This document shows, in pieces, positions 25,886 through 33,369 of a DNA stretch of 64,000 nt (within the stretch, counting starts at the first letter, position 1; each line of letters opens with the position of its first letter). The notes under the pieces were generated by a model. The model saw only the letters and a list, made by a program, of their open reading frames with translations. It was not told the DNA's origin and made no database searches. This DNA comes from a virus, in IMG/VR virus record IMGVR_UViG_3300028864_000016, positions 1-64,000 of that record; one strand, 5' to 3'. Both the position numbers and the translations under genes were made by a program.

Positions 25886-26290
25886 TTAAAACGCTCCTTT
25901 CACTAAATCAAATAAATAAGGCATAAGGTATAAACTTGCATAAATCAATAGATATTTCATTATTATTTTTCCTATTTCAGCCGTATTATTTCCACCACGC
26001 ATACCTGTTTTAATTATATCTGTTAACGCTGATATTAATGCTATCCAATAACCAACTTTTCTTATTATATTTAAAAATGTATTCCCCAATGCATCAATAG
26101 ATCCAAGGTCAACTGCAAAAACATAGGTTGGATTACTAATTATAAATAAAGTTGTTGCAATTCCAATTACTAATTGTTTTTCGAATTTTCTACTATCTTT
26201 TATTCCTAAGTTTTCTAATTTTATATCGATTGTAGTTTTGCCACCATACTTCCAATCTAAAAATTGAGTACGATTCATTACTACTTCCAT
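25886..26290 (-). CDS. VirB2-pilin-like membrane protein
   Basis: A 134-residue protein. A basic N-terminus (about 1-40) is followed by a signal-like hydrophobic stretch (LVIGIATTLFIISNPTYVFA, cleavage plausible after VFA). Two further membrane segments follow (VGYWIALISALTDIIKTGM and IIMKYLLIYASLYLMPYLF), separated by RGGNNTAE. Signal peptide plus two helices around a small polar loop is the VirB2/TrbC plan. First gene of the triad; AGGAGG ribosome site. Homology is inferred from topology and context. Confidence 0.6.
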   Translation of the reverse strand: MEVVMNRTQFLDWKYGGKTTIDIKLENLGIKDSRKFEKQLVIGIATTLFIISNPTYVFAVDLGSIDALGNTFLNIIRKVGYWIALISALTDIIKTGMRGGNNTAEIGKIIMKYLLIYASLYLMPYLFDLVKGAF

Positions 26291-26362
26291 TAATAAATTC
26301 CTCCTGAATAATTATTTTGAATTTGGTTAGACTATAAATATTAAATTATAGGAGTTGATTTT

Positions 26363-26440
26363 ATGACAATACCATTTGCAATTACATTAGGATATACTAT
26401 CGCATACGGAGTTGCTTGTTTTGCAGTTTATTTTGGATAA
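26363..26440 (+). CDS. Possible 25-residue membrane microprotein
   Basis: ATG, 8 bases after AGGAG, opens MTIPFAITLGYTIAYGVACF, then AVYFG and stop. The whole peptide is one hydrophobic helix. It is on the opposite strand from all its neighbours in this arm. It could be a toxin-like or holin-like microprotein, but no partner antisense RNA is obvious. Short length makes chance possible. Confidence 0.35.
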   Translation: MTIPFAITLGYTIAYGVACFAVYFG

Positions 26441-26542
26441 TATTAAATTTTTGTAACAATTTACTTTTTATTTTCATATACTTAGAGTGTACACGTACAT
26501 TCGAAGTTATTTGGATAAAGTCTACTCATTGATGGGGTAGGC

Positions 26543-26707
26543 TTATTTTTGGGGATATTCAGGAGTTTTTAGTTCTTTTCCTTCAATTAAAACCTGATAT
26601 AATATAGTTTTTATTGTTTCAGATTTTTCTTCAAGATTCTTTATTGCTAGGTAAAGTTCTGTATCTTTTGTAGTATTTTTATACGAAAATGTTGTTTGTC
26701 TATTCAT
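26543..26707 (-). CDS. Small RHH-like protein (54 aa)
   Basis: Starts MNRQTTFSYKNTTKDTELYL; a beta strand then two helices (AIKNLEEKSETIKTILYQVL) fit a ribbon-helix-helix DNA-binding fold. AAAGGAA site 8 bases upstream. It lies between tubZ and the secretion-like triad, both leftward, and could regulate either (inference). Confidence 0.5.
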   Translation of the reverse strand: MNRQTTFSYKNTTKDTELYLAIKNLEEKSETIKTILYQVLIEGKELKTPEYPQK

Positions 26708-26861
26708 ACTTAAATTTTCCTTTCATACTTCTTATACTAATATTTTATGTAATACTTAATAAAGTGTTACTAAATTTATCAATACTTTTACCAAAACTTA
26801 CTAAAAAACATTGAATTTTACATAATTATCAGTAGTTTTTATTAAAAAAGGTATAAAAATA

Positions 26862-26891
26862 GCACCTACTCTATTTTACTAAAGTAGGTGC
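26862..26891 (-). terminator. tubZ terminator
   Basis: Minus-strand stem GCACCTACT / AGTAGGTGC with a 12-base loop, then TATTTTTAT. It separates the tub operon from the genes to its left. Confidence 0.75.
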
Positions 26892-26902
26892 TTGGACTTT
26901 AG

Positions 26903-27988
26903 TTATCTTTTGAAATCATTCATTGCTCTACTAAATAAATTATCTATATCATCATCATCTATAATATCTTCAAATTTAGTCTCTTCTATAGTTTCAGATT
27001 TTTCATTAGTTTTAGTGTTGTTAGTATGTTTGGATTTAAAAGAAAAACCACGATTTTTATTTTTTCCTTTTTTTAATTCTCTTTCTGTTAATTCTGATTC
27101 AATGTCTTCTATATCGTCATTTGGAGTTTCACAACCACCAAGACAAATTAAGTTACTTTTTCCATAAGTTTTAAACATTGTTTTATCAGCATTTATTAAT
27201 TCAAGTATATCTGCTATATTGTATTTTTCTGTAACATTTATAGCTCCATACTCACAGTCTAAATCATTTGGCAGTGCAAATACACTTTTTTCTTGAGCTT
27301 CACTTATTGCATCCTCTAATGAACTATAATTAGTTGGTAATTGCAATACAATTCCATATCCTTTAGACGTAGTAACATTAGTTAAATTATCCTCATCTAT
27401 ACTACCAATTGCATCATGTCCTAACATACTATAGGATTTATTTATTAATTTAATTGATTCAGTATTAATTTCTTCATATGTGTCACGTTTGTTATTATTA
27501 ATAAATTTTATATCATTAATTAAATTAGATATTTCTGATAATTCTTCACAACATTCTAAAGCATTTTTTAATTGTAAGTTGTCTTCCTTAAGACTTGGCA
27601 AAACTCCAACAACATTAATTATCATATTAGGAAATATCTTTTTAATAGTTCTTATAAATTCAGGTACAGTACCTGATCCAGTCCCTCCACCCATTGCCGT
27701 GAATATTAAAATATATTTAAACTGAGCATATTTTTTTAAAAAAGAAGCTAATCTAACTTGGTCATTTAATATAAATTTATTTGCTCTTTCTCTATTTCTT
27801 CCTGACCCGTCTGCTCCACCATAAATAAAAACATTACTATCAATATCAGCAAAACGAAGTCCTTTTATATCTCCTAAACTTGAATTAATATAAATACTTG
27901 TATATCTTTCATTTACTGTTCTCATTAAATCTGCTAATACATTACCACATTGCCCTAAACCAGCTATTAATAGATTATCACGTTTCAT
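26903..27988 (-). CDS. tubZ: TubZ partition tubulin-like GTPase
   Basis: A 361-residue tubulin/FtsZ-family GTPase. The N-terminal Rossmann part has LIAGLGQCGNVLADLM (loop T1) and the tubulin signature AMGGGTGSG (GGGTGSG at residues 100-106, loop T4). Then come NVVGVLPSLKEDN and the T7-side region around ANDLDCEYGAINV-like sequence. The C-terminal tail (about 305-361) is basic (KKGKNKNRGFSFKSKHT) then acidic, as in TubZ, where it contacts the TubR-centromere complex. TubZ filaments treadmill and segregate large plasmids and phage c-st-type prophages. Start overlaps the tubR stop (TAATG). Confidence 0.88.
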   Translation of the reverse strand: MKRDNLLIAGLGQCGNVLADLMRTVNERYTSIYINSSLGDIKGLRFADIDSNVFIYGGADGSGRNRERANKFILNDQVRLASFLKKYAQFKYILIFTAMGGGTGSGTVPEFIRTIKKIFPNMIINVVGVLPSLKEDNLQLKNALECCEELSEISNLINDIKFINNNKRDTYEEINTESIKLINKSYSMLGHDAIGSIDEDNLTNVTTSKGYGIVLQLPTNYSSLEDAISEAQEKSVFALPNDLDCEYGAINVTEKYNIADILELINADKTMFKTYGKSNLICLGGCETPNDDIEDIESELTERELKKGKNKNRGFSFKSKHTNNTKTNEKSETIEETKFEDIIDDDDIDNLFSRAMNDFKR

Positions 27989-28266
27989 TATTTAACATCT
28001 CCCTTTTTACTATATATTTCTTTTAATCTTTCTACACCTTTAGGTAGGATATAATAAGTTTTTGTATTCACCAATTTTACACCTTCAGCTATTAGTTCAT
28101 ATTCCATTAAAGCATTTAATGCACGATTTACTGTGCTTGAACTTAAATTTATTTTTTTAGCTATCATATCTTTTGTCATTCCCCTAGCTTCACATAAACC
28201 TAAGTCGTCTTGCTTGTTCCTAACAGCACTTAATACTAAAAATGAGTTACTGTTTAAAATAGACAC
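27988..28266 (-). CDS. tubR: TubR centromere-binding winged-helix protein
   Basis: A 92-residue winged helix protein: GMTKDMIAKKINLSSSTVNR is the helix-turn-helix, followed by a wing (ELIAEGVKLVNTKTYYILP). The GTG start is fixed by GAAGGAGG 9 bases upstream. It is co-transcribed and translationally coupled with tubZ. TubR proteins bind direct repeats near their own promoter and load TubZ; the repeats at 28370-28656 are candidate sites. Confidence 0.85.
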   Translation of the reverse strand: MSILNSNSFLVLSAVRNKQDDLGLCEARGMTKDMIAKKINLSSSTVNRALNALMEYELIAEGVKLVNTKTYYILPKGVERLKEIYSKKGDVK

Positions 28267-28369
28267 TTGGTAATACCTCCTTCATATGTTCGTATTTCTA
28301 TTATATTCAAGTTATTATCAAAATGCAACCATAACTTTTTAAATATTATTATATCTATTCATGTATTAG

Positions 28370-28443
28370 TCATTACTATTCATAAAATAGTCAAATTAAC
28401 CTATTAACTATTCATGTTTTGACTACTTTGTGAATAGTAATGA
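28370..28443. repeat. 25-bp inverted repeat upstream of tubR
   Basis: TCATTACTATTCATAAAATA... (28370-28394) and its inverted partner (28419-28443) match at 23 of 25 positions, 24 bases apart. CTATTCATG also occurs twice nearby. Probably a binding site for TubR or TubY and part of the centromere or the operon operator. Confidence 0.65.
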
Positions 28444-28553
28444 TATTTATTAGAATTTTTATAGTTTTATATAAAATTATTTGGATATTACAAGAATTTA
28501 TATGATTAATATATAGTTATTGTATAATTTATGTGATAATTATTTGAATAATT

Positions 28554-28656
28554 AAATTAAACTAAACTAAAATTACCAATATATTAAATTAAACTAAATT
28601 AAATATTTAATAGTTATAATGTAAATTAAACTAATACATCTAAACTTTTAAACTAA
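28554..28656. repeat. Direct repeats, candidate centromere (tubS/tubC)
   Basis: The 12-mer AAATTAAACTAA occurs exactly at 28554, 28586 and 28623. A shorter copy (TTTAAACTAA) is at 28647, and related TAAA/CTAAA words continue to about 28740. Tandem short repeats between tubR and tubY are what a TubR centromere looks like. Similar repeats could instead be TubY sites in front of tubY. Confidence 0.55.
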
Positions 28657-28760
28657 TGTAATGTTATAATTTTACTAAATTAAAGTCAATTAATTTCTTT
28701 ACTTTAATTTAATTATATGTTATTTTTATATTAATTTAGTTTAATAGGGAGGTATTATTA

Positions 28761-29459
28761 ATGAATTTTGATGATGTTTCTTATGTAGGTGTGCCAGATG
28801 ATTCTGAATGTATAAAAAATGCCGTTCAAATAGGTAAAGAATTAGATATACCACCTCATGTAATACGTTCATGGGCTGATGAATTTGAAGAGTTTTTATA
28901 TGTAAAGAAGATAAATGGTAGACTAACGTATACTCAAAAATCAGTAGATCAGTTTGAATGGATAAAAGCTATGCGTGATAAGGGATATGGTATAAAACAT
29001 ATTAGAGAACAATTAAAAGTAAAAGGTTTTACTGATAATAATGATTTAGGCTTAATAAATACCAATGATATTAGTTTAATGGAGTCAATACGAACAGATG
29101 TGGGAATCGAAGTTAAAAATCAATTGAAAGATTTTTTAATGGAATTTAAAAATTTACAAGAACAAATTGAATTGCAAAAAGAAGAAAGTAGAAAAATAGA
29201 ATTAGAATTGGTAATTGATGAGCATAATCAAATGTCTGAAGAAAATATGAAAAAACACATTGATGAAAAGATACTAAATCAAAGTAGCTTAATAAAAAAT
29301 GAGTTTGAAAAAATCAAAGAAAGAGATGTAACCTTAGTTGAAAACTTAAGAGAAACACTTAAAGATGAGAAGATTAAAGCTTTGGAATTTGAAATAGAAC
29401 AATTAAAAAATCAGCAACCAAAATCTTTTATATACAGAATATTCCATCTGAAGAAGTAA
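28761..29459 (+). CDS. tubY: TubY, MerR-like regulator with coiled coil
   Basis: A 232-residue protein. Residues 20-90 form a MerR-type helix-turn-helix (AVQIGKELDIPPHVIRSWAD, then RLTYTQKSVDQFEWIKAMRD and GYGIKHIREQL). A long coiled coil (about 105-220) follows, then a basic, aromatic C-terminus (SFIYRIFHLKK), possibly amphipathic. This is the architecture of TubY, the accessory factor of TubZ systems in C. botulinum phages. It diverges from tubR across the repeat region; GGGAGG ribosome site. Confidence 0.75.
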   Translation: MNFDDVSYVGVPDDSECIKNAVQIGKELDIPPHVIRSWADEFEEFLYVKKINGRLTYTQKSVDQFEWIKAMRDKGYGIKHIREQLKVKGFTDNNDLGLINTNDISLMESIRTDVGIEVKNQLKDFLMEFKNLQEQIELQKEESRKIELELVIDEHNQMSEENMKKHIDEKILNQSSLIKNEFEKIKERDVTLVENLRETLKDEKIKALEFEIEQLKNQQPKSFIYRIFHLKK

Positions 29460-29632
29460 TTAAGTAACATAAATATAATATTGTCGATTAAGGAATTATA
29501 TTCTGACACTCTAACATGCTCTAGGAATAGAGATAGGAGTTTTAAGGTAATAGTTGTTGTCTTAAGATTTGAAGGCTTAGAAGTTACGATAAGGTGGTTT
29601 TAGTCAAAGGAATAATTATAAGCTATTTTAGT

Positions 29633-29950
29633 CGGTATTCAATCCAATTATTATTTAGATTTCTATTTTATAATGACTAAATACCGACTTACTATTTTAG
29701 GAACAGAAAAGAGAAGAGTTGTGTTGTTTTATTCCTTTTTAGTGAATAGTCTAAAGACTATTTTAAGAAGAGAATAGTTTAAATAGAATATAGGGGGCTG
29801 AAAACAATTGGTATAAGACACTTTGAAGTGCATTCGGTCGGTAATCAATCTACTATTGGTCGGTATTTTATCTGTTAGTAATGTGTTAGTAGTCGGTATT
29901 TTATCTATGTATAGTCGGTATTTTATCTATACAATGTCGGCATTTTATCA
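29633..29950 (+). other. Replication origin iterons
   Basis: Iteron GTCGGTATTTTATCT and close variants start at 29633, 29837, 29859, 29892, 29914 and 29936, with one inverted copy at 29677-29690. The last five starts are 22, 33, 22 and 22 bases apart, whole helical turns, so initiator molecules would bind one face. They lie just upstream of rep and two further copies follow it. AT-rich sequence lies between the iterons and the DnaA boxes. Confidence 0.8.
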
Positions 29951-29987
29951 TATAATATTACTTATAAACACCTAGATTCAACATAAA

Positions 29988-30052
29988 CTGTGGAAAACTT
30001 ACGCAACATATTGATATTATCGTAATTTTATTGTGGATAAACTTGTGGAAAA
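29988..30052 (+). other. DnaA box cluster overlapping rep start region
   Basis: TTGTGGATAA (30031-30040) is a perfect DnaA box on the reverse strand. CTGTGGAAAA (29988-29997) and TTGTGGAAAA (30043-30052) are one- to two-mismatch copies. Together with the iterons this is a classic theta origin in which Rep and host DnaA open the DNA. Confidence 0.7.
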
Positions 30053-30062
30053 GGAGATTCTT

Positions 30063-31379
30063 ATGGGTAAATCTAGTAGCAAAAATAAAGAAGCATTTAA
30101 ATCAGTAATTGGAAAAACTAAAGTCATAAAATTAAGGAATGGTGAATCTATAATGGACGGAAACTCAGTTCAAACTCCATTTTTAGCACCATATCGAATT
30201 GCAAAAGATGATAAAGGAAAGCCTATGCCAATAACATTTGTTGAATATGAATGGACTGCTATTGAAGATGGTGTAGAAATAAAAAGGGGAATTGAAGTTA
30301 GTGGTCATGGTGCGTTAGGTGTACCTACCTTAAAAGACAAAGAGACTTTAAGAGCATTACAGGACATTTATGTATGGAGTAAAATAGATAAAGGTATACT
30401 AGAATTAGAAATAGATGAAAGCAAGGTTACTGAGTCTGACTTGATGATAGATTTTATTTCTATAGATAATATAGCGACCTCATTAGGATATAATAGTACT
30501 AGTGGGCAACAAAGAAGTGCTATCAAGGAATCTATTGAAAGATTGGTAGGTACAAAAATATCTAGCAAACACCATGGAGGATTATATGATCCAGTAAAAA
30601 AGAGATATATTACCGACTCAAAAAAAACTTTTAGTTATTTAGATAGTATGGAAAATTATATTGAATATGATTGTGATAATTGCTTATATTTTAATGGTTG
30701 TCATAGGAATACTGACAATTGTTTAAATGAAGAACATCAGAGAAAAGACGTTACTAAAATCAAAATGAGTATGTTTTTATATCTTAGTATAGCTAATAAT
30801 TATAGACTTTATTATAATAGAGATAAAGCTAATGAAATCAAAAATCTAATTTCTAAAAATATATATTTAATTTCTCGTAAATGGCTAGGAGACGGGTATA
30901 TATCTAGGGCTAATATACAAAAGTATATGGATAGAATACCTATGAATGCTAAACAGGAGAAACATAGAAAGCAAGCTATTAAAGAAGGTATAGATATTTT
31001 AAATGAATATGATTTTGTTGAATCTTCTATTGAAAAGGATATAATTAAGATTGTTCATTTGGATAAAAAACCGACTAAATTTAAAGAAGTCGCTTTGGAT
31101 AAAATGCCGACTAAAGATAGTAGTTATTTTAAAGATAGATACTGTACTTTTAGTGAACTAAGAGAAGGACTATTAGAAATAGGAATTACTGAATTGGAAT
31201 TTAGTAGTATTGTAGATGGTAATATTGAGAAAATAGAATATATCAAGGCTTTACTTAGATATGTGATGCTAAAAAATGCGTATAATAAAAATATAGATCC
31301 AAGGGAGTATTTTTTGAATTGTTGGTATAAAGAAGGTGGGATTACCATTGATAAGAAATATTATGATGAAATTAATTAA
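30063..31379 (+). CDS. Plasmid replication initiator (RepA/Rep_3-like)
   Basis: A 438-residue protein. Early landmarks are GKTKVIKLRNGESIMDGN and VEYEWTAIEDGVEIKRGIEV. Next comes a winged-helix-like block (DNIATSLGYNSTSGQQRSAI, then ESIERLVGTKISSKHHGGLY). A cysteine set (CDNCLYFNGCHRNTDNC, about 210-230) could bind zinc. A second helical DNA-binding part follows. This is the pattern of iteron-binding initiators. ATG 30063 follows AAGGAG by 6 bases; a GTG at 30033 in frame is inside the DnaA box and is unlikely. Two PTK repeats (KKPTKF, KMPTKD) near 350 encode iteron-like CCGACTAAA DNA. Confidence 0.75.
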   Translation: MGKSSSKNKEAFKSVIGKTKVIKLRNGESIMDGNSVQTPFLAPYRIAKDDKGKPMPITFVEYEWTAIEDGVEIKRGIEVSGHGALGVPTLKDKETLRALQDIYVWSKIDKGILELEIDESKVTESDLMIDFISIDNIATSLGYNSTSGQQRSAIKESIERLVGTKISSKHHGGLYDPVKKRYITDSKKTFSYLDSMENYIEYDCDNCLYFNGCHRNTDNCLNEEHQRKDVTKIKMSMFLYLSIANNYRLYYNRDKANEIKNLISKNIYLISRKWLGDGYISRANIQKYMDRIPMNAKQEKHRKQAIKEGIDILNEYDFVESSIEKDIIKIVHLDKKPTKFKEVALDKMPTKDSSYFKDRYCTFSELREGLLEIGITELEFSSIVDGNIEKIEYIKALLRYVMLKNAYNKNIDPREYFLNCWYKEGGITIDKKYYDEIN

Positions 31380-31420
31380 GTCGGTAATCAATCGGAATTT
31401 CATGTGTCGGTATTTAATCT
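31380..31420 (+). repeat. Two iterons directly after rep
   Basis: GTCGGTAATCAATCG at 31380-31394 and GTCGGTATTTAATCT at 31406-31420, 26 bases apart. The first begins at the base after the rep stop codon. They could serve for handcuffing or copy-number control. Confidence 0.65.
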
Positions 31421-31436
31421 AAGAAAAATATAAATA

Positions 31437-31462
31437 AAAGGACTAAATTTAATAGTCTTTTT
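31437..31462 (+). terminator. rep terminator
   Basis: Stem AAGGACTA / TAGTCTTT with an A/T loop, followed by TTTATTT. Confidence 0.65.
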
Positions 31463-31509
31463 ATTTATAAAAAAAGAATTGATTTGAAATAAATTAAAGA
31501 AAATAATAT

Positions 31510-31538
31510 TTGACATTTACATATAAAAGGAGTAATAT
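31510..31538 (+). promoter_or_regulatory. Promoter of the homing endonuclease gene
   Basis: TTGACA (31510-31515), 17 bases, TAATAT (31533-31538). The element has its own strong promoter, unlike many free-standing endonucleases. Confidence 0.65.
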
Positions 31539-31585
31539 ATAAGTAAGGGATAGTTTAGACTGATCATCTAAATAAAAGACGTTTT

Positions 31586-31650
31586 AATCAACCTACGTTT
31601 TCCCTTATTCGTAAATAGGTTGATAATAAATTAAACAAGAAAGGTTGATT
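31586..31650 (+). promoter_or_regulatory. Leader hairpin with alternative pairing to the ribosome site
   Basis: AATCAACCTA (31586-31595) can pair with TAGGTTGAT (31616-31624). It can equally pair with AGGTTGATT (31642-31650), which contains the ribosome site of the endonuclease. Two mutually exclusive structures would give translational control. Confidence 0.5.
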
Positions 31651-31655
31651 TAAAA

Positions 31656-33062
31656 ATGAAAGAAAAAACAGAAATAGTAAAAAAGGAATTATCATTAGAA
31701 TACCTACCACATAGAGGTAAGTTAATTAACTGGAAAGAATTAGTAGGTAAATTTGTACATTTTGTATATGGAGACATTGAGGGATTTATTGAGATTGTAG
31801 AATATTATATAGAAGAAAATAAAATTAAAACAAGATATAAAGACATAGAATATATAACAACAACTAGTAATTTTCAAAAAATAAAAATCTCGAATTGTTT
31901 AGGGATAAAAAGAAAAAACAGTAAAAAAGTAGGGTTTGAATATAATGTAGGGGATATTATAACCACCAATAATGGTAAAATTAAAATAATAAAACAAATT
32001 AGAGTTGGAGAAAAAAATATAAGAAGTTATGAGTATAAGTGCTTAATAGATGGAGATATAGATACCATAAGAGAATATGATTTAATTAAAGGTTGTGGTT
32101 GTAAAGTTTGTTCAAATCATAAAGTAGTGAAAGGTATAAATGACATTGCAACTACTCACCCATATTTAGTGAAGTATTTCAAAAACATAGAAGATACTTA
32201 TACTCATTCATACGGAAGTAAAGATAATTTTATATTCAAATGTCCAGACTGTGGTTGCGAAAAAGAAATGATAATAGTATTTTTTATTAAGCAAAATTAT
32301 TGTTGTCCTAAATGCAGTGATGGAATTTCTGTGGCACAAAAGATAATGTTTAATATTTTTGAACAGTTAAACGTAGATTTTATAACTGAATATAATCCTG
32401 ATTGGATTAAACCTAGAAGGTATGATTTTTACTTTAAAATACAAGATAAAAAATACATACTTGAAACAGATGGTGGTTGGCATATAAAAGATAATAATAG
32501 AAGTGGACAAACCAAGGAAAAATCTAAGTCAATAGATGATTATAAGGATGAGCAAGCTGTTTTAAATGGTATTGAAAAACCAATTAGAATAGATTGTAAT
32601 TATGGAAGTAAGGATAGATTTGAATATATCAGACAAAATATATTAAATAGTAAAAAACTAAATAAATTATTTGATTTAAGTAAAATTGATTGGAATAAAT
32701 GTTTTGATTTTTCATTATCATCAAGAATAAAAGAAGCTTGTGAATATAAGAAAAATAATCCTAATATGGCTACTGGTGATATAAGTAAAATAATGAAATT
32801 ATCACAAAGTAGTATAACAAATTTTCTCAAAGTGGGAAATGAAATGGGTTTATGTTATTATGACACTAAAGAAGAAATTAAAAAAAGTGGAAAGATAAAT
32901 AGTAAAAAAGTTATTTGTTTAGATGATGGATTGATTTTTGATTCAGCTAGAGAAGCAGGACGATTTTATAAATGTCATGGAAACAAAGTTTCAGCAGTAT
33001 GTCGTGGAGAAAGACAGTCTACTGGAGAGCGACATTTTTCATATAATAACATAACCAAATAA
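31656..33062 (+). CDS. Free-standing Vsr/EDxHD-like homing endonuclease
   Basis: A 468-residue protein. It begins with two beta-rich modules. A zinc-ribbon domain follows (about 155-220: HPYLVKYFKNIEDTYTHSYG, KCPDCGCEKE, CCPKCSDG). Next is a Vsr-like nuclease core (RRYDFYFKIQDKKYILETDG, then GWH, about 250-275). A helix-turn-helix comes after (ISKIMKLSQSSITNFLKVG), then a C-terminal NUMOD-type motif (VICLDDGLIFDSAREAGRFY). This is the plan of EDxHD homing enzymes such as I-Bth0305I. A paralogue lies at 42943. It sits between rep and the next gene without interrupting either. Confidence 0.75.
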   Translation: MKEKTEIVKKELSLEYLPHRGKLINWKELVGKFVHFVYGDIEGFIEIVEYYIEENKIKTRYKDIEYITTTSNFQKIKISNCLGIKRKNSKKVGFEYNVGDIITTNNGKIKIIKQIRVGEKNIRSYEYKCLIDGDIDTIREYDLIKGCGCKVCSNHKVVKGINDIATTHPYLVKYFKNIEDTYTHSYGSKDNFIFKCPDCGCEKEMIIVFFIKQNYCCPKCSDGISVAQKIMFNIFEQLNVDFITEYNPDWIKPRRYDFYFKIQDKKYILETDGGWHIKDNNRSGQTKEKSKSIDDYKDEQAVLNGIEKPIRIDCNYGSKDRFEYIRQNILNSKKLNKLFDLSKIDWNKCFDFSLSSRIKEACEYKKNNPNMATGDISKIMKLSQSSITNFLKVGNEMGLCYYDTKEEIKKSGKINSKKVICLDDGLIFDSAREAGRFYKCHGNKVSAVCRGERQSTGERHFSYNNITK

Positions 33063-33209
33063 CACCTTATATCAGATTCATTTACTTAAACATCAAAATA
33101 ACCCTCAATTTCAAGACTTGTCCCATCAAAGGTATTAGTTGTTGTCTAAAAATAGAACGCCTTAGAGAGCCAAATGAATGCGTTTAATCCCTATATATAA
33201 ATATATGCG

Positions 33210-33238
33210 AGATGTAGTAGAAATATTACATCTTTTTT
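33210..33238 (+). terminator. Intrinsic terminator
   Basis: Stem AGATGTA / TACATCT with a 10-base loop, then TTTTTTA, behind the homing endonuclease. The rest of 33063-33293 has only a 19-base repeat (33129-33147) shared with 29544. Confidence 0.65.
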
Positions 33239-33293
33239 ATGTTTTTAATTATCTTTTAATAAAAGTAGTTTTGTGTAAGAAAAATCATAGATT

Positions 33294-33344
33294 AATAAAT
33301 TAATAGAAATAAGTATTGAATTAATTATAATAATATGGTAGTAT
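33294..33344 (+). promoter_or_regulatory. Motif plus promoter
   Basis: AATAAATTAATAGAA (33294-33308), TTGAAT (33316-33321), 17 bases, TAGTAT (33339-33344). Almost identical in layout and sequence to 51614-51663. Confidence 0.7.
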
Positions 33345-33369
33345 AGGAATTAGGAAAGGAGGGTAAATA

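Noticed and set aside
28281-28760. CRISPR array
   Set aside because: Repeats are 12 bases with irregular 20-25 base gaps and no cas genes; they fit a centromere or operator.
29633-29950. CRISPR-like spaced repeats
   Set aside because: Iterons of 15 bases at 22/33-base periodicity in front of an initiator gene, with DnaA boxes, are an origin.
30033-30062. GTG start for the replication initiator
   Set aside because: It lies inside the DnaA box and has no ribosome site; AAGGAG is correctly spaced to ATG 30063.
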